From NCBI GenBank assembly GCA_008694505.1, contig VZDJ01007749.1, forward strand, positions 5,539,773 to 5,603,772: a DNA stretch of 64,000 nt. The letters run 5' to 3'. Below the pieces are notes generated by a model. It did not search any database. It worked only from the letters and a program-made list of their open reading frames with translations, and was not told where the DNA came from. Origin of the DNA: Cyanoderma ruficeps (lineage: Eukaryota; Chordata; Aves; Passeriformes; Timaliidae). A program made the position numbers and the translations under genes. Positions 1 through 13,859 of this stretch are shown here, in pieces; the stretch's first letter is position 1; every line of letters begins with the position of its first letter.

Positions 1-2464
1 AATTACCACTTAAGAGGGACATATGATGGTGAATGTCAACTGAGTGATGCTTGTATGTTCTCCATAGTGAAGTCTTGGTCCGCTACATATGGAAGACTTA
101 TCTGAGCCAAAAAAGGGAAGTAAGGGCACAGAATAAGGAGCACAGGGGAAGAATGTGCCTTGCATTATCAGGGGATTGCAAATTCAGATAAAGTAAGACA
201 CAGACATTTTGTCAAAGAAGTCGGGTATGTAAGTTTAAAGCTTGCTCTAGGCAGTTTAACTTAGCCAGCACTTCCAACAGCTGATAACCTGAAGTGACAC
301 TGACCTTGGCAGACTTACAAGGGCAAGACTTGCACAGGGATAAATTATTTCTTGATCAGTTGCTCAAGTATATGAGACGCAGTCCAGCATTCCTTCAGTA
401 TTGATTATGGATGTTTGTTTTATCCCAGAACAAACATACTGATTGCAGATAGTGGAAGTAGAACAGTCTCTCTGTGTATTTGAGCTCTTCTCTATCCATT
501 TTATTATATCCTGGGGCACAGTGATGCTACTGAGTTGGTGCTGCACTGCTCTCTCCACTTGCCTTCTTGACTCATCCATTTTTAAAGCTTGTAATGTATA
601 GGAAGTAGGGTTTTGTTCAGCAGCTATCTGTACAACCAGCATTTTGGGCCAGATTGTCTTTTTTCTGGCCTTGTTGCCTTCATGTCCAGGAGATGTTTCA
701 TGACCTTGGTGTGTGGACACACAATTCCAATAGCGCAGATAGTTTTCAAGGGTTGTAAGTGGCTGCTTTCAGGCTGTCAGTGTTTAGAGGCACAGTGGTG
801 GCAACTTAGCCACAACGTCACTATTTTTAATCCACCCTCCGTGTACTGAATCACCGTACCTCTTGCTAAATCTGTCAGGGTCTGTGGGTGGTAAATGCTG
901 CTAGGATGTAATTCCTTTTTCTTGTGAGGAGCTACCCAGACTCAGGAAATAAAATGCCATGGTGGGAACAGGACTCAGCTGTACCCTTCCCATGCTTATT
1001 GAAGTGATTTCTGTATAGCAGAATTGGGCAGTTCTGGAGTCATAGCCTTTTCTTGGAAGGTCATAATTTGTGGCCCAGTGGACAGTCTGTTGGTTTCTTG
1101 GACTAACTGAATGCTGTCAGTGCCAAAAGTCCCACAGACATATTCTCATTTTCAGCTTAATATAATAAAATGCCTGTGATAAAAAAAAACAAAAAACCCC
1201 CAAAAATCCAAAAACCCAGCCCCAAAAATGTTACGTGATACCTCTGGGAAAGTGACAGCTGAAGGGTCCCTTCTAGATCTTCTGTTGAGTGACTTGCTGG
1301 GTTCAGAGATGCTTTTGCACATGCTACTTCGCCCATCTGTTCTCCCTGCTTCTTCAGATCCCCTGAGCAGACAGAGAAGCACAACTCAGAAGACTTCTTT
1401 TCTCTCTGCTCCTCACAGAGAGGAAATTGTGTCAACTGCAATACACTATTTGGATGCAAAAACCCTGAGCTGGCAGGTAAAAAAATCCCAGATAGTATCC
1501 CTGCTGTGTGTGAGTTGCCCAAAGAATCCAATCCTCTTGGTTTAGCAGTGGTCAGACCTGACATTTTTGGACAGCTGTGTTTTTTGTTTGCTTGCCCCTC
1601 TGTTAGACATTTAAATGAAGGATATAATACTGTGGTGAGTATTAATTTATACCATTTTCTTTACCAACACAGCCTTTAAGTCAATACCATGTTGTAAGAC
1701 TCAAGCTCTTTGTGAGCTAAATCTTTGTAAGCACATGATTGATTCAGTTTTGCAGATGGGACAGATTTCCGTGTTGTGTCTCAACCTGTCTTATGATTAC
1801 TTGCACACAGACCTAGCCACTGACAGCCCAAAAATGTTAATGTGGGTGAATGCTGGCACATATGCCTTACACATATGTGACCACCCACTCCTTTGTGCGT
1901 TGCTGGAGGAAAAAATATACTTGTACACAAGAATCCTGTTCTTTATACATGGGGAACACAGGATGCAAAGTTATGCAGCCAGAAATAGGAGCAGGGGGTT
2001 GAAATGTCAGCTTGTAAAAAAAAAAAAAAACGGAAAATTAATATGGAGTGGTTGTGTATTCAGGAGGGCTGAGCACAACAGGGATTTGTACTTGATCATT
2101 GATCCTTCTCCTCTCAGTAGGTCAGCACTTGTTAGCTCCAAATCTGAAGCTCCTTTCACCTGGAGCCCTTCTCTTACCGTACTCTTGAGGGATACCTGTC
2201 TGTCCCACAGCCCTAGGCCGTTTGACACTAATTCCCAGTAATTGCTGTCAGTGTTGAAGAAAAAGCCAGTACTGAGTCAGCAAAGAGAGGGAATTGTTCT
2301 GCCGTCCCTGGAAGTTTTGCATTTAGCACCAGCTGTCCCGAAAGGCTGCTTTGGCCTCCCCTGTGTATTTTCTGAGTATTGCCTGGTTCAGTGAAGACCA
2401 CAGGAGTTCTGCATCAGAAGTGAAGTGTCACAATTAAGGATAGGAATTCAGTTGCCAAATTTTC

Positions 2465-2600
2465 ATGGAACAATTTCTTATTGTAGAATATTCTGAGTTG
2501 GAAGGGGCCCACAAAGATCTTGGAAGTTCAACTCCTGGCTCTGCACAGATTGTCCCTTGGATAATCCATTTAGGATCATACTTTCAGAGATACACTGAAA
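2465..2600 (-). mobile_element. CR1 LINE 3'-end fragment, decayed
   Basis: The sequence contains GAGTTGGAAGGGGCCCAC followed by GTTCAACTCCTGGCTCTG. This is the typical 3' tail of an avian CR1 LINE read from the complementary strand. Only the terminal part is present, as is usual for 5'-truncated CR1 copies. It has point differences and a blurred right end, so the boundary is approximate. It has no coding capacity. Confidence 0.75.
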
Positions 2601-5600
2601 GCATTTGAAAATATAAAATTTAGCTCACTTTTCAATTTTCTTTAACTTAGTGCCAATTTAGAAATTGGTATTTCTGTACAATAGACTTCAGTTGTATCAG
2701 ACTAATGCCTACACAGCAGAACTTTTCTGCCCTACTTGATCCTGTAACTTATAAAACTGACCAGAGGAGACCCTGGGTCTCTCTGAAGGCTAGATTATGA
2801 CTCCAGTTTATTTGCACTGATGGCTTGAATTTCTTTTAGGTTCCAAAGTTTGTCCTCTAAGCATTTATTTTCCCATTTAATGAAAAATCTTTGCCTGGGG
2901 CTGAGTCCTGACACGTAAAGTGGCATTTCAAGATCAAATGTTATTAACATTTAAAAAAAGGCACTGGAGACCACTGGTTTAATTGAAGGACTTCATTCTC
3001 AGAAGTGATTTATCCCAAATTTCTAGGAAAACTCCATGAAAGTTGTGATTTTGTGCCATTTTTTGAAACTGGATCCTGACCTAAGACTCCTCAATCGTAT
3101 GGCACCATCAGTGAGGAAGGACTTCTGGCCACTGTACCGAAATCTCTTTAAAATGTGACCATCTGCCCACTGTTCTGCAAAGGCAGGAAATACTAATTAC
3201 AGAATATTCTGACATCTCTGGAATTGAGACACGGCTGAATCTGACCCAATACATTCAAAAATTGAAGTTGATGTATATTGAGAACTGCACAGCTCAGTAA
3301 CACTTTGTTTTCTGAACTGCTTTACCTTTGTGTAAATATATTAGGCAAAAGGAGTATATTTTTAAAAGGCATTCAGTTCAAATTTGCATGAAAATGATAC
3401 TGTTGCTACAGGATTTATTATGAACTGTTACATAAATAATCTGCTTTTAAACAGCCTCTAAATACCTATTTATGCAATGTAGCAGTTGAAAAGTTAGTAT
3501 GTATTTTAAGACTGACAGTAGCTTACTGTGTTCAGCATCTTTGGCTTGTACAGCAGAACATTTTTCACTTAACAACATATTTGAAAAACCAAAGCAAATA
3601 CCAAGAGACACACTGCGCACACGCACACCAGATTTAAATACAAAGTTCAGGTCACATAATGAGTCAGCTGCAAGCAGGAAAATATTAAATCTGACGGTTT
3701 TTTAGTAGATGTGCTCCTGTGCTTAAATGTTATAAAGGTTATTTGTCAATAGATAATACCGTACATGCTATGAGTTGAATGACCTAAGCCGAAAAGGTTT
3801 CGAAATGGATAAATGCTAAGAACTGGAACTACACTGTCTGATCCCCTTAGCCAAGCCCATGAGAGGGCTGCTCTTCAGCCACACTGCTCAGTTCTGCTTT
3901 ACTCTGTCTGCAAAACTGCTCACAGACATGCTCCTGCTTAACAAGGGCAGTGCCTGCATCATCTTGCCCTTTTAACAGCAGTGGCTCTTAGTGATGTCTC
4001 CCTGCTTTTGAATCCAGCTTCTGACTCTGAATTGAGGACCTCTCCCATGGCCTCAGGGTGAGGTCCTGTGTCCCCTGCTACCAAAACCGACAGTGTTCTG
4101 TGAGTGGTTTCACCTCTTGTTAGACTATTAATGAATCTTGCTCCAAACATCAAGCTTAACAGCAAAATTGCAGGTTTTAAGTAGGCAGCGAAATAATCTT
4201 GACATTGCTCCAGGCTTGTATTTGTGGGATTTTTATGCAATGTGCTTCTGGAATGGAGTGGAATATTGTATTCTGCCCACTCATTCTTCTGTTCTTCATG
4301 TAAATATATACTCAAGTGTTTGCTGGAGGCAGTGATTTTTTTTAAATCAAACAGGTTATATTTATTTAAGTGTGGATCTTCTATCCACTCCGCCCGAGCA
4401 GGTGACGGTTCCTAAGATTGGTTATTCAGGATGAACACCTCACTATTCACGAATGTGTCTTCTGCATGTGCAGGAGGGCACTTGTCTCGTTGTGAAGTGA
4501 TCACCTCTTCTGCTCACAGATGCTGTCCCTGCTCTGTCCTCGCCATGTGAATTCTCCAGGGGCTGCCTGTGCCTCCAGGTAACCATGGAATCAGTAGTGT
4601 TGGATTTGTCTTGTTCTCAGGTTTGTATGGCCACAGCAAACAGCTGCTGTGTGAAATGAAGGCAGTGCCTGTCCCTAGCCTGGCCCAAATGGGCTGATAC
4701 ACTGCAATTGCACTGCATGTGGGACTTGTCATGCAGGAGCAGCTGAGACGTCCCGGTGCACCTTGGTTCACAGTGGTGAGAATCCAGCCCATATCCTGCC
4801 TGCAGGGAGAGTTTGTTTCAGGGGTGCAAAGCTGTGGCTTTATATTTGAAATCTGGAGGAATAAGTAGCTGAAGTAATTGCTGGTAAATTGTGTTTCTGT
4901 TCAATTTTGAAATGAATATGTGATTTTTCCAGGGACGTGTTAGCAGTGCCACGTTGGAAGACTCCTTGGGCAAAAGATCTGACTGCTTAGAAATTAAGAT
5001 GGTGCAGAATAGATATAATATCCAGAAGATGATGGTTTTATCCTTTGGGCATATGTCTGTGTAGGCTGAAGAAATTAGTGGAGCTGGTCTCCCACCTCAG
5101 TTTCCTTTATACCCTGTATGTGTTTTATACAACATTTGGGTTTTATAAGCAATCATGCACACATGGTTTCTGATTGCTCTGTTTCATACTCTGGAAAGTT
5201 CTGACTTGTATAATGGGTCTGGAGTTATAAAGATTTTAATTGTGAAATATGTTAAATAAATCATGTATTTCTTTAGAATTATCCTCAAAACTGAACACTC
5301 AAGACATTCTTTGTTTTGAATGCCTCTTGAAGACTAGCACTTTCTAAATCACTGTCTTCTCAGTCTCCTGGAAGAGGGTGTGATCACTTGTAGCTCACAG
5401 TCCATCCTTGTACTAAGTACAGTCCTTTGAGATGCAGAGGTCATAGGTAATCAATCCTGCATTCATTTTTCAACAAAAGAATTAATCTGACTGATATTCA
5501 GTAGAAGTTTGCATTGAGAGAGAACAGCAGAAGTACTGTGAACCATGCACTTAGACTTTCACATTTTTAACCTGTTTGCCCTTGTGCATCTGTCTAATGT

Positions 5601-6835
5601 GCGCAGATGTCTAAGACTAGAGCTTTCTGTGAAAAAAAAAAAGGTCAGAAAAGGAAACACTGACCATATATATTCCCCCTTTCCTCTGCAATGCATTAAG
5701 CAAGAGTGCAACGTGGCAAAATTTTTATTGATGCATTTTCCATTTATTCTCATTGAGAAAATTCCTATAGAATCGTGAGCTGTTGTGATGTGAGCCTTTT
5801 GCTTCATTCTGGCAATAGTAAGTTTTGAGATCACAATCATGTTCCATAGGTGAGGTCTCAGCAGAAGAGGTGGAATTCTGCCACCCTTTGTCGTTGCATT
5901 TGTTGTAATGCAGGTCTTGTCTTTGGAATCTCGATCATAAGAACGCTGCTGTGGCCATGAAGAGGCAATTTCAGAAGAGGGTGCAACCTTCTCACTACGT
6001 GATTTGGAAGATCAATTTGGTTTTGGCTGCTGGCATATTGGGTCATTGGGACTGTGTTTTTCCTTCCCTTAGTTATTCCATAGCTTCGTCTGCCGCCATG
6101 TACAGTGGGATAGGGTAGTTGATCCAGAAGATCCAGAGTTGAATCAGAGAAAGATGTAGTGTGCTTTGGCCATGTCTTCAAGTCATGAAAGAAGTCTGTA
6201 ACTGTGGAAGGAGGTTTTATACTTACAGAAGCCATATGGATATGGAATTAAGAATCCTGAAGACAATTCAGACTGCAACAGGCTACTGATCACTTGCCTT
6301 TGATTTTGGAAGCAATCTTCACGATGTAGCAAATTGTGTAGAATATTTTCCTTTTCAAGAATTCTCTTCTTCCTCGGCCAGACATGAGAATCAAGATATC
6401 CCAGTGCAAGTTTCATCTCCGTGTTTGAAACAACGGATGTAGAAGGTTGAGGATGAGTTGTGTTTCATAGGAGGCATAAAACTGACGTTCATGGGTATTT
6501 ATCTTCTTTTGTTGTACAGGAGAGAGTGGAATCTTATCAAACTACACCAGGGAGATGTTTTCAAAGCAGAAGACTATAGTTGTCTGTTCTGGTCCTGTGT
6601 GAATGTCTGAGAGGAATGTTTTAAGTCAGGGTAGCTGCAAGCTGAGCACTTCAAGTCTCATGTTTGACTCATCAACACTTCACAGTTGGCTGTAACAAAT
6701 TCCACTGCCTGGTCTAGTCTAAAGAGTCTCTTTTTTTTTCTTTGCCATTTGTGCATCTACATCCAAGTCTGGTGTTTTGCAGAAACACATTTTAAAGGGG
6801 AGTTCATTTTCAGACACTTACAAGTTTTATTAGTC

Positions 6836-7388
6836 AGTCTGGGGCTGAGCAGATAGAAAGCAGCTTGGGAGAGAGGGAGTTTGGGGTGCTGGTGGACAAG
6901 AAGGTGACCATGAGCCAGCAGTGTGCCCTTGCAGCAAAGGCAGCCCACAGCATCCTGCCCACAGCTGCACTGGGAAGAGAGAGGGACTAGAGCTTGTTTC
7001 CTGTGAGGAGAGGCCAGGAGAGCTGAGTTCAGCCTGGAGGAGAGAAAGCTCAGGGACACTCTTACTGAGGTGCAAAAATAACCTGAATAAGGAGGACAAA
7101 GAAGACAGAGCCAGGCTTTCAATGGTGCCCAGTGGCAGCACAGGAGGTAAAAGGCACAAACTGAATCACAGGAGGTTTCTTCTGAACATCTGGAAACAGT
7201 TTTTCATTGTGGGGGTGACCAAGCACTGGTTTCCCAAAGAGGTGGTGGAGTCTCCATCTGAGGAGATATTCAAGTACTGGACACAGTCCTGGGCAGCCTG
7301 CTCCTGCTGTCCCTGGCTGAGCTGGGGCTGTGGACTGGATGATCAGAAGGTCCCTTCCAGCCTCAGCAGTTCTGTTGTTCTGTGAGAT
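6836..7388 (+). mobile_element. CR1 LINE 3'-end copy, 5'-truncated and internally deleted
   Basis: This copy carries CR1 3'-region landmarks in the expected order: GGTGCTGGTGGACAAGAAGG, ATGAGCCAGCAGTGTGCCC, GAGGTGGTGGAGTCTCCATC, then GGACTGGATGATCAGAAGG just before CCCTTCCAGCCT. It ends in the short TTCTGTTGTTCTGTGAGA tail typical of CR1. The module between the 'agcatcctg' block and the 'gagaggccaggag' block is shorter than I expect for CR1, which suggests an internal deletion. Several open frames run through it on both strands, but they are by-products of the repeat and not host genes. Confidence 0.92.
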
Positions 7389-10300
7389 ACCAAATATCAA
7401 CACACCTCAGAGGAAGCTTCCCTGTCAGACTTGTCCATCAGTCCTGTCAGGGAAATGAGAAGTGTGGGAGACACTCTGTTATACAGACATTGTATAATTA
7501 TGGAATGGCTGAATGTGATGTGCAGGTCATGTCCAAAGTACATGGACTTACATCAAGCTGGGTGCAAGGCTGGGGTGTACTCATAACATAAAGAAGCAGA
7601 TTAAGCAGATTAAGATCTCAGACCTGGTATTTGAAATTTTAAGTGTATCCAGCAAGATTTGTATACACACATGTGGATATTTTTGCTCATGCTCCAGAAC
7701 CCGGATGATTCCAGCCTGGAAATGTGGCCTAAGAAATACTTAATTTTCACCACATGTAACTACTCTTCCTCCCCTTTCATATCTCTTCTAGCTTGAGTCC
7801 AAATAAATGGAGCACTTGGTCAGGACAAAACAATTTAGCAACTCCTTCAATATAGAGTTAAAGGTCTGCATTGCAATGTAAGTGAAGAGAATGGCAGAAA
7901 ATTAAAACTATAAAGACCTTAGGCAGGGCGGTGCTGTTGTGGTTTTCTGTTACTGTTACCACCCTTGTTATTGCTGTGGTGAGTGACACAATTGTTTTTA
8001 GCATAGCCTGGCTACCATCCTCAGCTGAAATTAGGAAGCTGGTGGCACTGGTGTGTTGGTGAACACACAACGTGGCCATATGCTGCCTTGGCTCAAGTAG
8101 GACCAGACTGCTAAGGCACAGCTCGTCTTCTTCAGTGTCCTTGTGTTGCTGCTTCCGTGGTAGGAGCAGATGGTGTAGCAGGAGTGTTCCTGGCTTGGTT
8201 GAAACAAGATGCAGAAGGTCAAATGAACTGGCTTCCATTGGAATATGCTGGCTCTTACAGTTAGGGGTTGTCTAGCAGTCAGTCCTAGATGTAATTCTCC
8301 ACTGCACAGATTATACCAAACATCTCTCAAATATGGCAAGCACATACCACACAGAAATAAAGAGTTTCAGAAGTTGAAAAGTGACTGATTTCACAGACAT
8401 TCATGCATTTTGAGATGTATCTTCCCATATCTGATTCTGAATGTGTGGATACGTTTTCCTGGTGTAGCAATGAAATGACTGCTCTGTTGGCAGCATCTTG
8501 TAGTTGGTTACATAAAAGCCATGATGGCCTTGAAACCTTGAATCTAGACAGAGGGATGAAGAGTACTGTGTTTTAAGCCCATGATTCAATGACCTTAGTC
8601 CAACAGTGACAAGAGATTCCTGCCATCTAAGTAGATAATTAAATGAACTCACACATGTAAAATGGATTTTCCGGTTGCTCAGATGTCTGTATCCCATAAG
8701 ATCTCCTCATGACCTTTCACAGTCTCATCAGAGGTGCCAGTTGTGGATGAGATTGTGGAAGTTGAACTGTGCTTGACTGTAGAATTTAACTCCTTGGGAT
8801 CAGAGAGCACTGCTGGGGCAATGGGAGAAATTTGCAATCACTCTCTGCTAAGGGTTCTGGTATTTTACTTCATAGCATTTTACATCTTTGCCAAAAGGAA
8901 AATAATTTTTACGCCTTTTAGACTGCGTTCAGTGATGTTTGCTCACTGTTTTTTTTGCCTTGTGTGTATGCTATTAGAGGTAGGCTAATTTATAGTGGCA
9001 TGTGATTGTTGTTGTACTTGTTCCTGAAACTGGGGAGGGAAAATGCTGGAACAGATCTGCAAAGTGATTTTACCTCATTTTCTCCTTGATTACTTTAGCA
9101 TTAGATTGATCTACATCCTCTTCTTTGTTCTGGCCTGCATTTCTTGGCCTCTTAATTTTCAGCATGTAAAATGTAAATAGTTACTCACTGATACGCATAT
9201 ATATGAAAAGGTTAAGGAGATCAGTGAAGAGTCTAATGATGAGAGGGAGAGGGAAAGTGCTTTTGAAAATATGTTTCTAGTTTGATTAGATTTTGCCCCA
9301 ACTCGAAATATAAAATCTTTACAAACTTATAACTCCTGTAATGAGGTTAGGTTATATTCCCAATCAATTCAATCTTCTGGCCAGCACACCATTAAGCAGG
9401 CATTTTCTAGTTCATAACTGCAGGAGAGACAATACAGCAGATTTTGTGAGGAAGGCCTTGTGTGGCTGTGAGATCGTCTGGTTTTTATAATTATCTTAAT
9501 TGGTCTAGTAAAATATATTTCTTTTCCTGACAAATGTTGCCTTGATGTATTCTGGAGGCAATCACAGCTACAACAGTATTACTGCTGCTCTGAAGTCACA
9601 GCTGAGTATGTCAGTGGGAGTCAAAGTAAAAGGTGCAATAGAAATGTTATGAATTATTATTAAGATACATGAGAAAGCTCTGCAGGGAAGAACTGGAACA
9701 TCTTGGGAAATGGTCTGCAGTCAGCCAGCTGGGAAGGCTGAAGACAGAATGTTAATAGAAATGTTGTTTTTAAAAATCACCATGACATCAACATTTATAT
9801 CAAGTGCCTTGTGCTGGAGCTGCTTATATAACTGAGATTATATTAGGTGTGATGAACAGATGTGTAGTCGAGAGGGGTTGTGCTGCATTGGGGAAGGTGG
9901 AGTTGGCAGGGAGGCTTGTAGCTAAAGCTGCTTCAGTAGGAATCCTTACTTGCAGTGCCCTGTCACTTTGTACTGAAGCATTTAAATGAAATTTTCTGTT
10001 CTTGTTTTATCTCTGGCTTAATAGCTTTGGATTTTGGGAAATATTAGGACAAGATTTTTTAAATACCTAATTGTGCCCATTGTGTTATGCCTTGGGTTGC
10101 CTGTGCAGAGTTACTTTGGATGTGAGAATGAAAGATAGCTTCAACTGAGCAGTGTTACTGGTGTGGGTTCCAGTAGCATATTTGTGTCAGTTATGGGAAA
10201 GAAAAGCCCAGGACTGGGTCCCCTAGCATGCACGAGAAGCACCTTGAGGGAGGAATGGTAAGTACCATAAATCTGAGAAATAGTCTGGTACTTCTCTGGC

Positions 10301-11411
10301 AGTATTTTCCTCCATTAGTAGGAAGATAAAGGGAAGTTTCACAGTTCCAGACCAAGTAAACGGAAACGTAAGTTTTTGCAATTGTGAAGTAAAGCCCCTC
10401 TGGCAAAATTTCTTGGTTAGAAGGATGATAGTTAAGAAATACCAACATTAAAAGTCTTTATATGGTGAGTATCTTCTAAAAAATGATATAAGCAATTCAG
10501 AAGTAGTTTGGGGACTTGAACAAGTGATGAATATTTCACTAAATGTACTGTTGAAGATACTAGTTACAAACATACTATATCCTTTTTTATCCTTCAAGCA
10601 AAATACGCTTTAAGGCAGATTTCTTCTGAAGAGCCATGGCAGGAATAGTATATAAAGCACAGATGCTACTCTGTAGAAGTGTACTTTTAATATTGCCTAT
10701 TTTTATGACATTTTGAAGGTCAGCTGTCTAGGGAACATTACAGGGTTATGCAAGATGTTGAGAGGTCTGAGAAAGCTCTTCTGTCTTTTGTGGAGAGCTC
10801 TGGTTTCATCCCCTTCTTGCCAAGGCAGCCATGACATATACAAAACCTGTGTTCACACAGACTTCTCACAGAGAAAAGAAACTGCATGTTTTCTTTCACA
10901 AAATCCATGAAAAATTTTATGTCTAGATAATGAAAATTTGGTACTATTCTACCACTCTCCTGTTATTTATATATTAATATCTGCTTGCAAAGGTCTGGCT
11001 CTCTTGAGTAGCCTGAATTGCTTCTGCTACTCACCGTGGCTGAAGAGTTGCTGCATTTTTAGCTTAAGCAACTGTTAAAGTTGCTCTCGTGCCAGTCAGA
11101 TTTTTGTCCTTCCTCTGAATACTTTGCATATTGAAAGGAGGCAGTTACGCCATAAATTACATCTTTTCACAAAACCTTACACTGAAAGAGAATTTGGTCT
11201 TAAGGCAAAGTCACTGCTTCTTGGAATTCAATTTCTCAACTATAATTATTTTCATTAATTTCTCTGTCACTGTCAATAGCTTTTTCTTCTCGACAAAGAC
11301 ATCAGAGGCTCCCTCTCGTGGCTGCGTTAATTTCATTTGGATCTTGTTTTTTTAAAAAGCTGAAAGACGCAGAACACCTCCTAAGATTGAAAGCCCAAAC
11401 CAAAAGAAAAA

Positions 11412-11431
11412 GTAGTAATAATAATAATAGC

Positions 11432-11513
<82 letters not shown>
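11412..11513 (+). repeat. (TAA)n trinucleotide microsatellite
   Basis: About 100 bases of TAA/AAT trinucleotide repeats, with one CAA-type interruption near the left end and an uninterrupted run of roughly 27 units after it. The runs of asparagine, tyrosine or isoleucine in translated frames here are artefacts of this repeat. It lies in non-coding sequence and is long enough to be highly polymorphic. Confidence 0.98.
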
Positions 11514-13859
11514 TCTGTTGTACAGAAGCAGCAATGTAAATTCATAGTGAAGAGGGAAAAGGGAATTTCTTGCAGGCAAAGCTGAAGCATATTTGCAGCA
11601 CAGTATGAGCTTTAACATGTCTGTACACCATTGCTAATGAACAGGTGCTCAGATAGGAACAGGATTCATATTTCTACTGAGTGAAAATTAGGCCTGTTAT
11701 CTCACTTAGGGTGTGAAAATACTTTGATTTCTGACTTTTTTAAAATGGAATTGTAATGCACAGAGGATTTTTGAAATAATGATGGGGTCTGTTGCGCTCA
11801 AAAATGCATTACTCAATTCCCATTAGTAATTTATTTTGTGTTTATTTTCCTCCCAGGCTTTCCAAGCATATGTAAAATAATTCAGCAGTTGGGTTCTGCT
11901 GTTTGTTAGGAATCCATCTGGTAAATAGTGTGGCTGCAGGAAGTGGAAGCTAATGCATTTCATCTCATGGGCAAAGAGAGTGCACGGGCTGCTGCTGCAG
12001 CTCAGCTGCCACACGCTACCTGTGCAAGGGGGATGGGACAGACACCAGCTCCAGGCAGCCTCTGCCAGCCCTAGAACTGGCACTGACCCTCCCAGCTGCC
12101 AAAGCAAGGACTGGTTTTAAGCAGTGCCCTTCCCATTTGTACCCTGGGCGTTTGTGCTGCCCAGTTCATTCATTTTCGGCAGGTCGTGAAGAAGCTGTGC
12201 TTCCTCCTCGTCGCGTTCTGCCTCTCCTCTTTCACTCTAAGAGCTGCCCACAAACACAGCAGCCATAATACACAGCTAAAGCCCTTTCAATGGCCCAGTG
12301 AATTATAAAACTGGCAATTTTTCCATGGAAGTTTGATGGAGCCTAGAATCTACAACAACAACAAAAAAACCCACAACCAAAGTGCAGAGAAGCTTGTGGG
12401 TTATAACTGGATTTTTATACAGTCGTGATTCTCGTGAGGATTTCAGTTTCACTGGAGTCTGTAACTGTAGATGAGACAGCTTGAAACACTTCAGAATCTT
12501 TCTCCCCAAAGAGAAAATGTATCACACAATGTCATTACCAAAAAGAATATAACTCTTCATTGCCCTTATAAATCACACTAAACCAATTTCCTCCCTCATT
12601 TGAGTATGCTGGGTTTCAAAAGTAGGTGTAACCATGTGGGTTTCTGGCACCAGATTAAATGTACGTGATTACTGATTAAATGAACTGTAAAAAAAATGCC
12701 AAATGCATCCCAATTTGGAGTATCTGTTCTTGTATTTTTTCCATACCGTGTAGAACAGCTGATAATGCTGAAAGAGCATCCTTTGCCTCCTGAGAGAAAG
12801 CTGAGATGTTTCAGCCAGGGTTGCATACAGAGACTTTGAGAAGTAGCAGTTTCCTCACTTCTTCCACGGGATACTGTTATTTTACCTCAGCCTTCACTCA
12901 GTTTCCAGTTAGACTTGTGTATGTGATGTACTGTGTGTATAATTGTATCTGTGACATAGAAAATACTCTGAGTTTTAAAATCCACTAGGATATATATCTA
13001 TACAGTTTTTCCATTAAGACAGTGGAAAATAAAAACAATAGAGTGTTATCATTCCCATATCCATGCCTAGTTTCAGCAGGTTACAGATCAGGCACAAAAT
13101 GCTGCATTTTACGAGAGCAGAAGGTCTGAATGCTTGGAGGACAGGCCTGCTTTGTGAGTGGGAAAGAGCTTTAGGTGAAGCCATGTGTGATACCTCAGGG
13201 AGGGAACTTCTGTCTACCTGTGGATGTCACTCCTGCCTGATGTGTGATGATTGATATGTCTTTGGTGAGCAGCATGTGGGCTACCAAGTGGCTTGAGTCA
13301 GCAATCATGAGCAGAGAAACTTCTTTTCATCCCAGGAACAAGTATTTCTTAACAACAAGGCAGGTCAGATCAATCAAAGTCTCTCTGTTTATAGGTACAG
13401 CAACATATTCACAGAAACTTAATGACATGTGAAGAAAGGTGGCTTTTTCCAGGAACAAATAGTTAAAAGATTAAGATTTTCAGTCCAAGGTTAGGGCAGA
13501 CTATGTCTGAGACCACCAGGTGTGGTAAGATGCTTTCTTGTCTGTGAATTTTATTGCCTAAACTCAAAGGCCTCATGGAGAACAATTCAAAAAGGGGAAA
13601 GCAGCTTGAATAAATGAATTAAATGGAATTTTGAGGTAGGGTTTAAAAGACAACTGGAATTGAAAGGGGAAAAATGGGGGAATAGGAAGGTGTCATAAAA
13701 AGATAAATTCAAGCTCGATAAAAAAACAAAGCAGCCAAAACAATACCCCGGGGAGAATGTGGAAGGAAATCAGACACAACAAAAATGGAGAATAGGGACG
13801 TATATTGAGGAAGAACAGGCTGAGGGGCTCGAACTTCACAAGGAAAATAATGGAAAACA

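Noticed and set aside
1152..1564. Overlapping open frames on both strands around 1.15-1.56 kb, next to an A-rich run.
   Set aside because: No domain, no splice context and no conservation clue; the frames differ on each strand, as expected for chance in moderately GC-rich sequence.
6921..7403. Several 70-154 codon open frames on both strands.
   Set aside because: They lie inside a CR1 LINE 3'-end copy and follow its sequence. They are not host genes.
12174..12310. A signal-peptide-like frame (KKLCFLLVAFCLSSFTL) on the + strand after an acceptor-like TTTTCGGCAG, considered as the missing SUSD4 first coding exon.
   Set aside because: There is no start codon in frame, no phase-1 donor follows in the right place, and the residues do not resemble the SUSD4 N-terminus. 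It is most likely chance.
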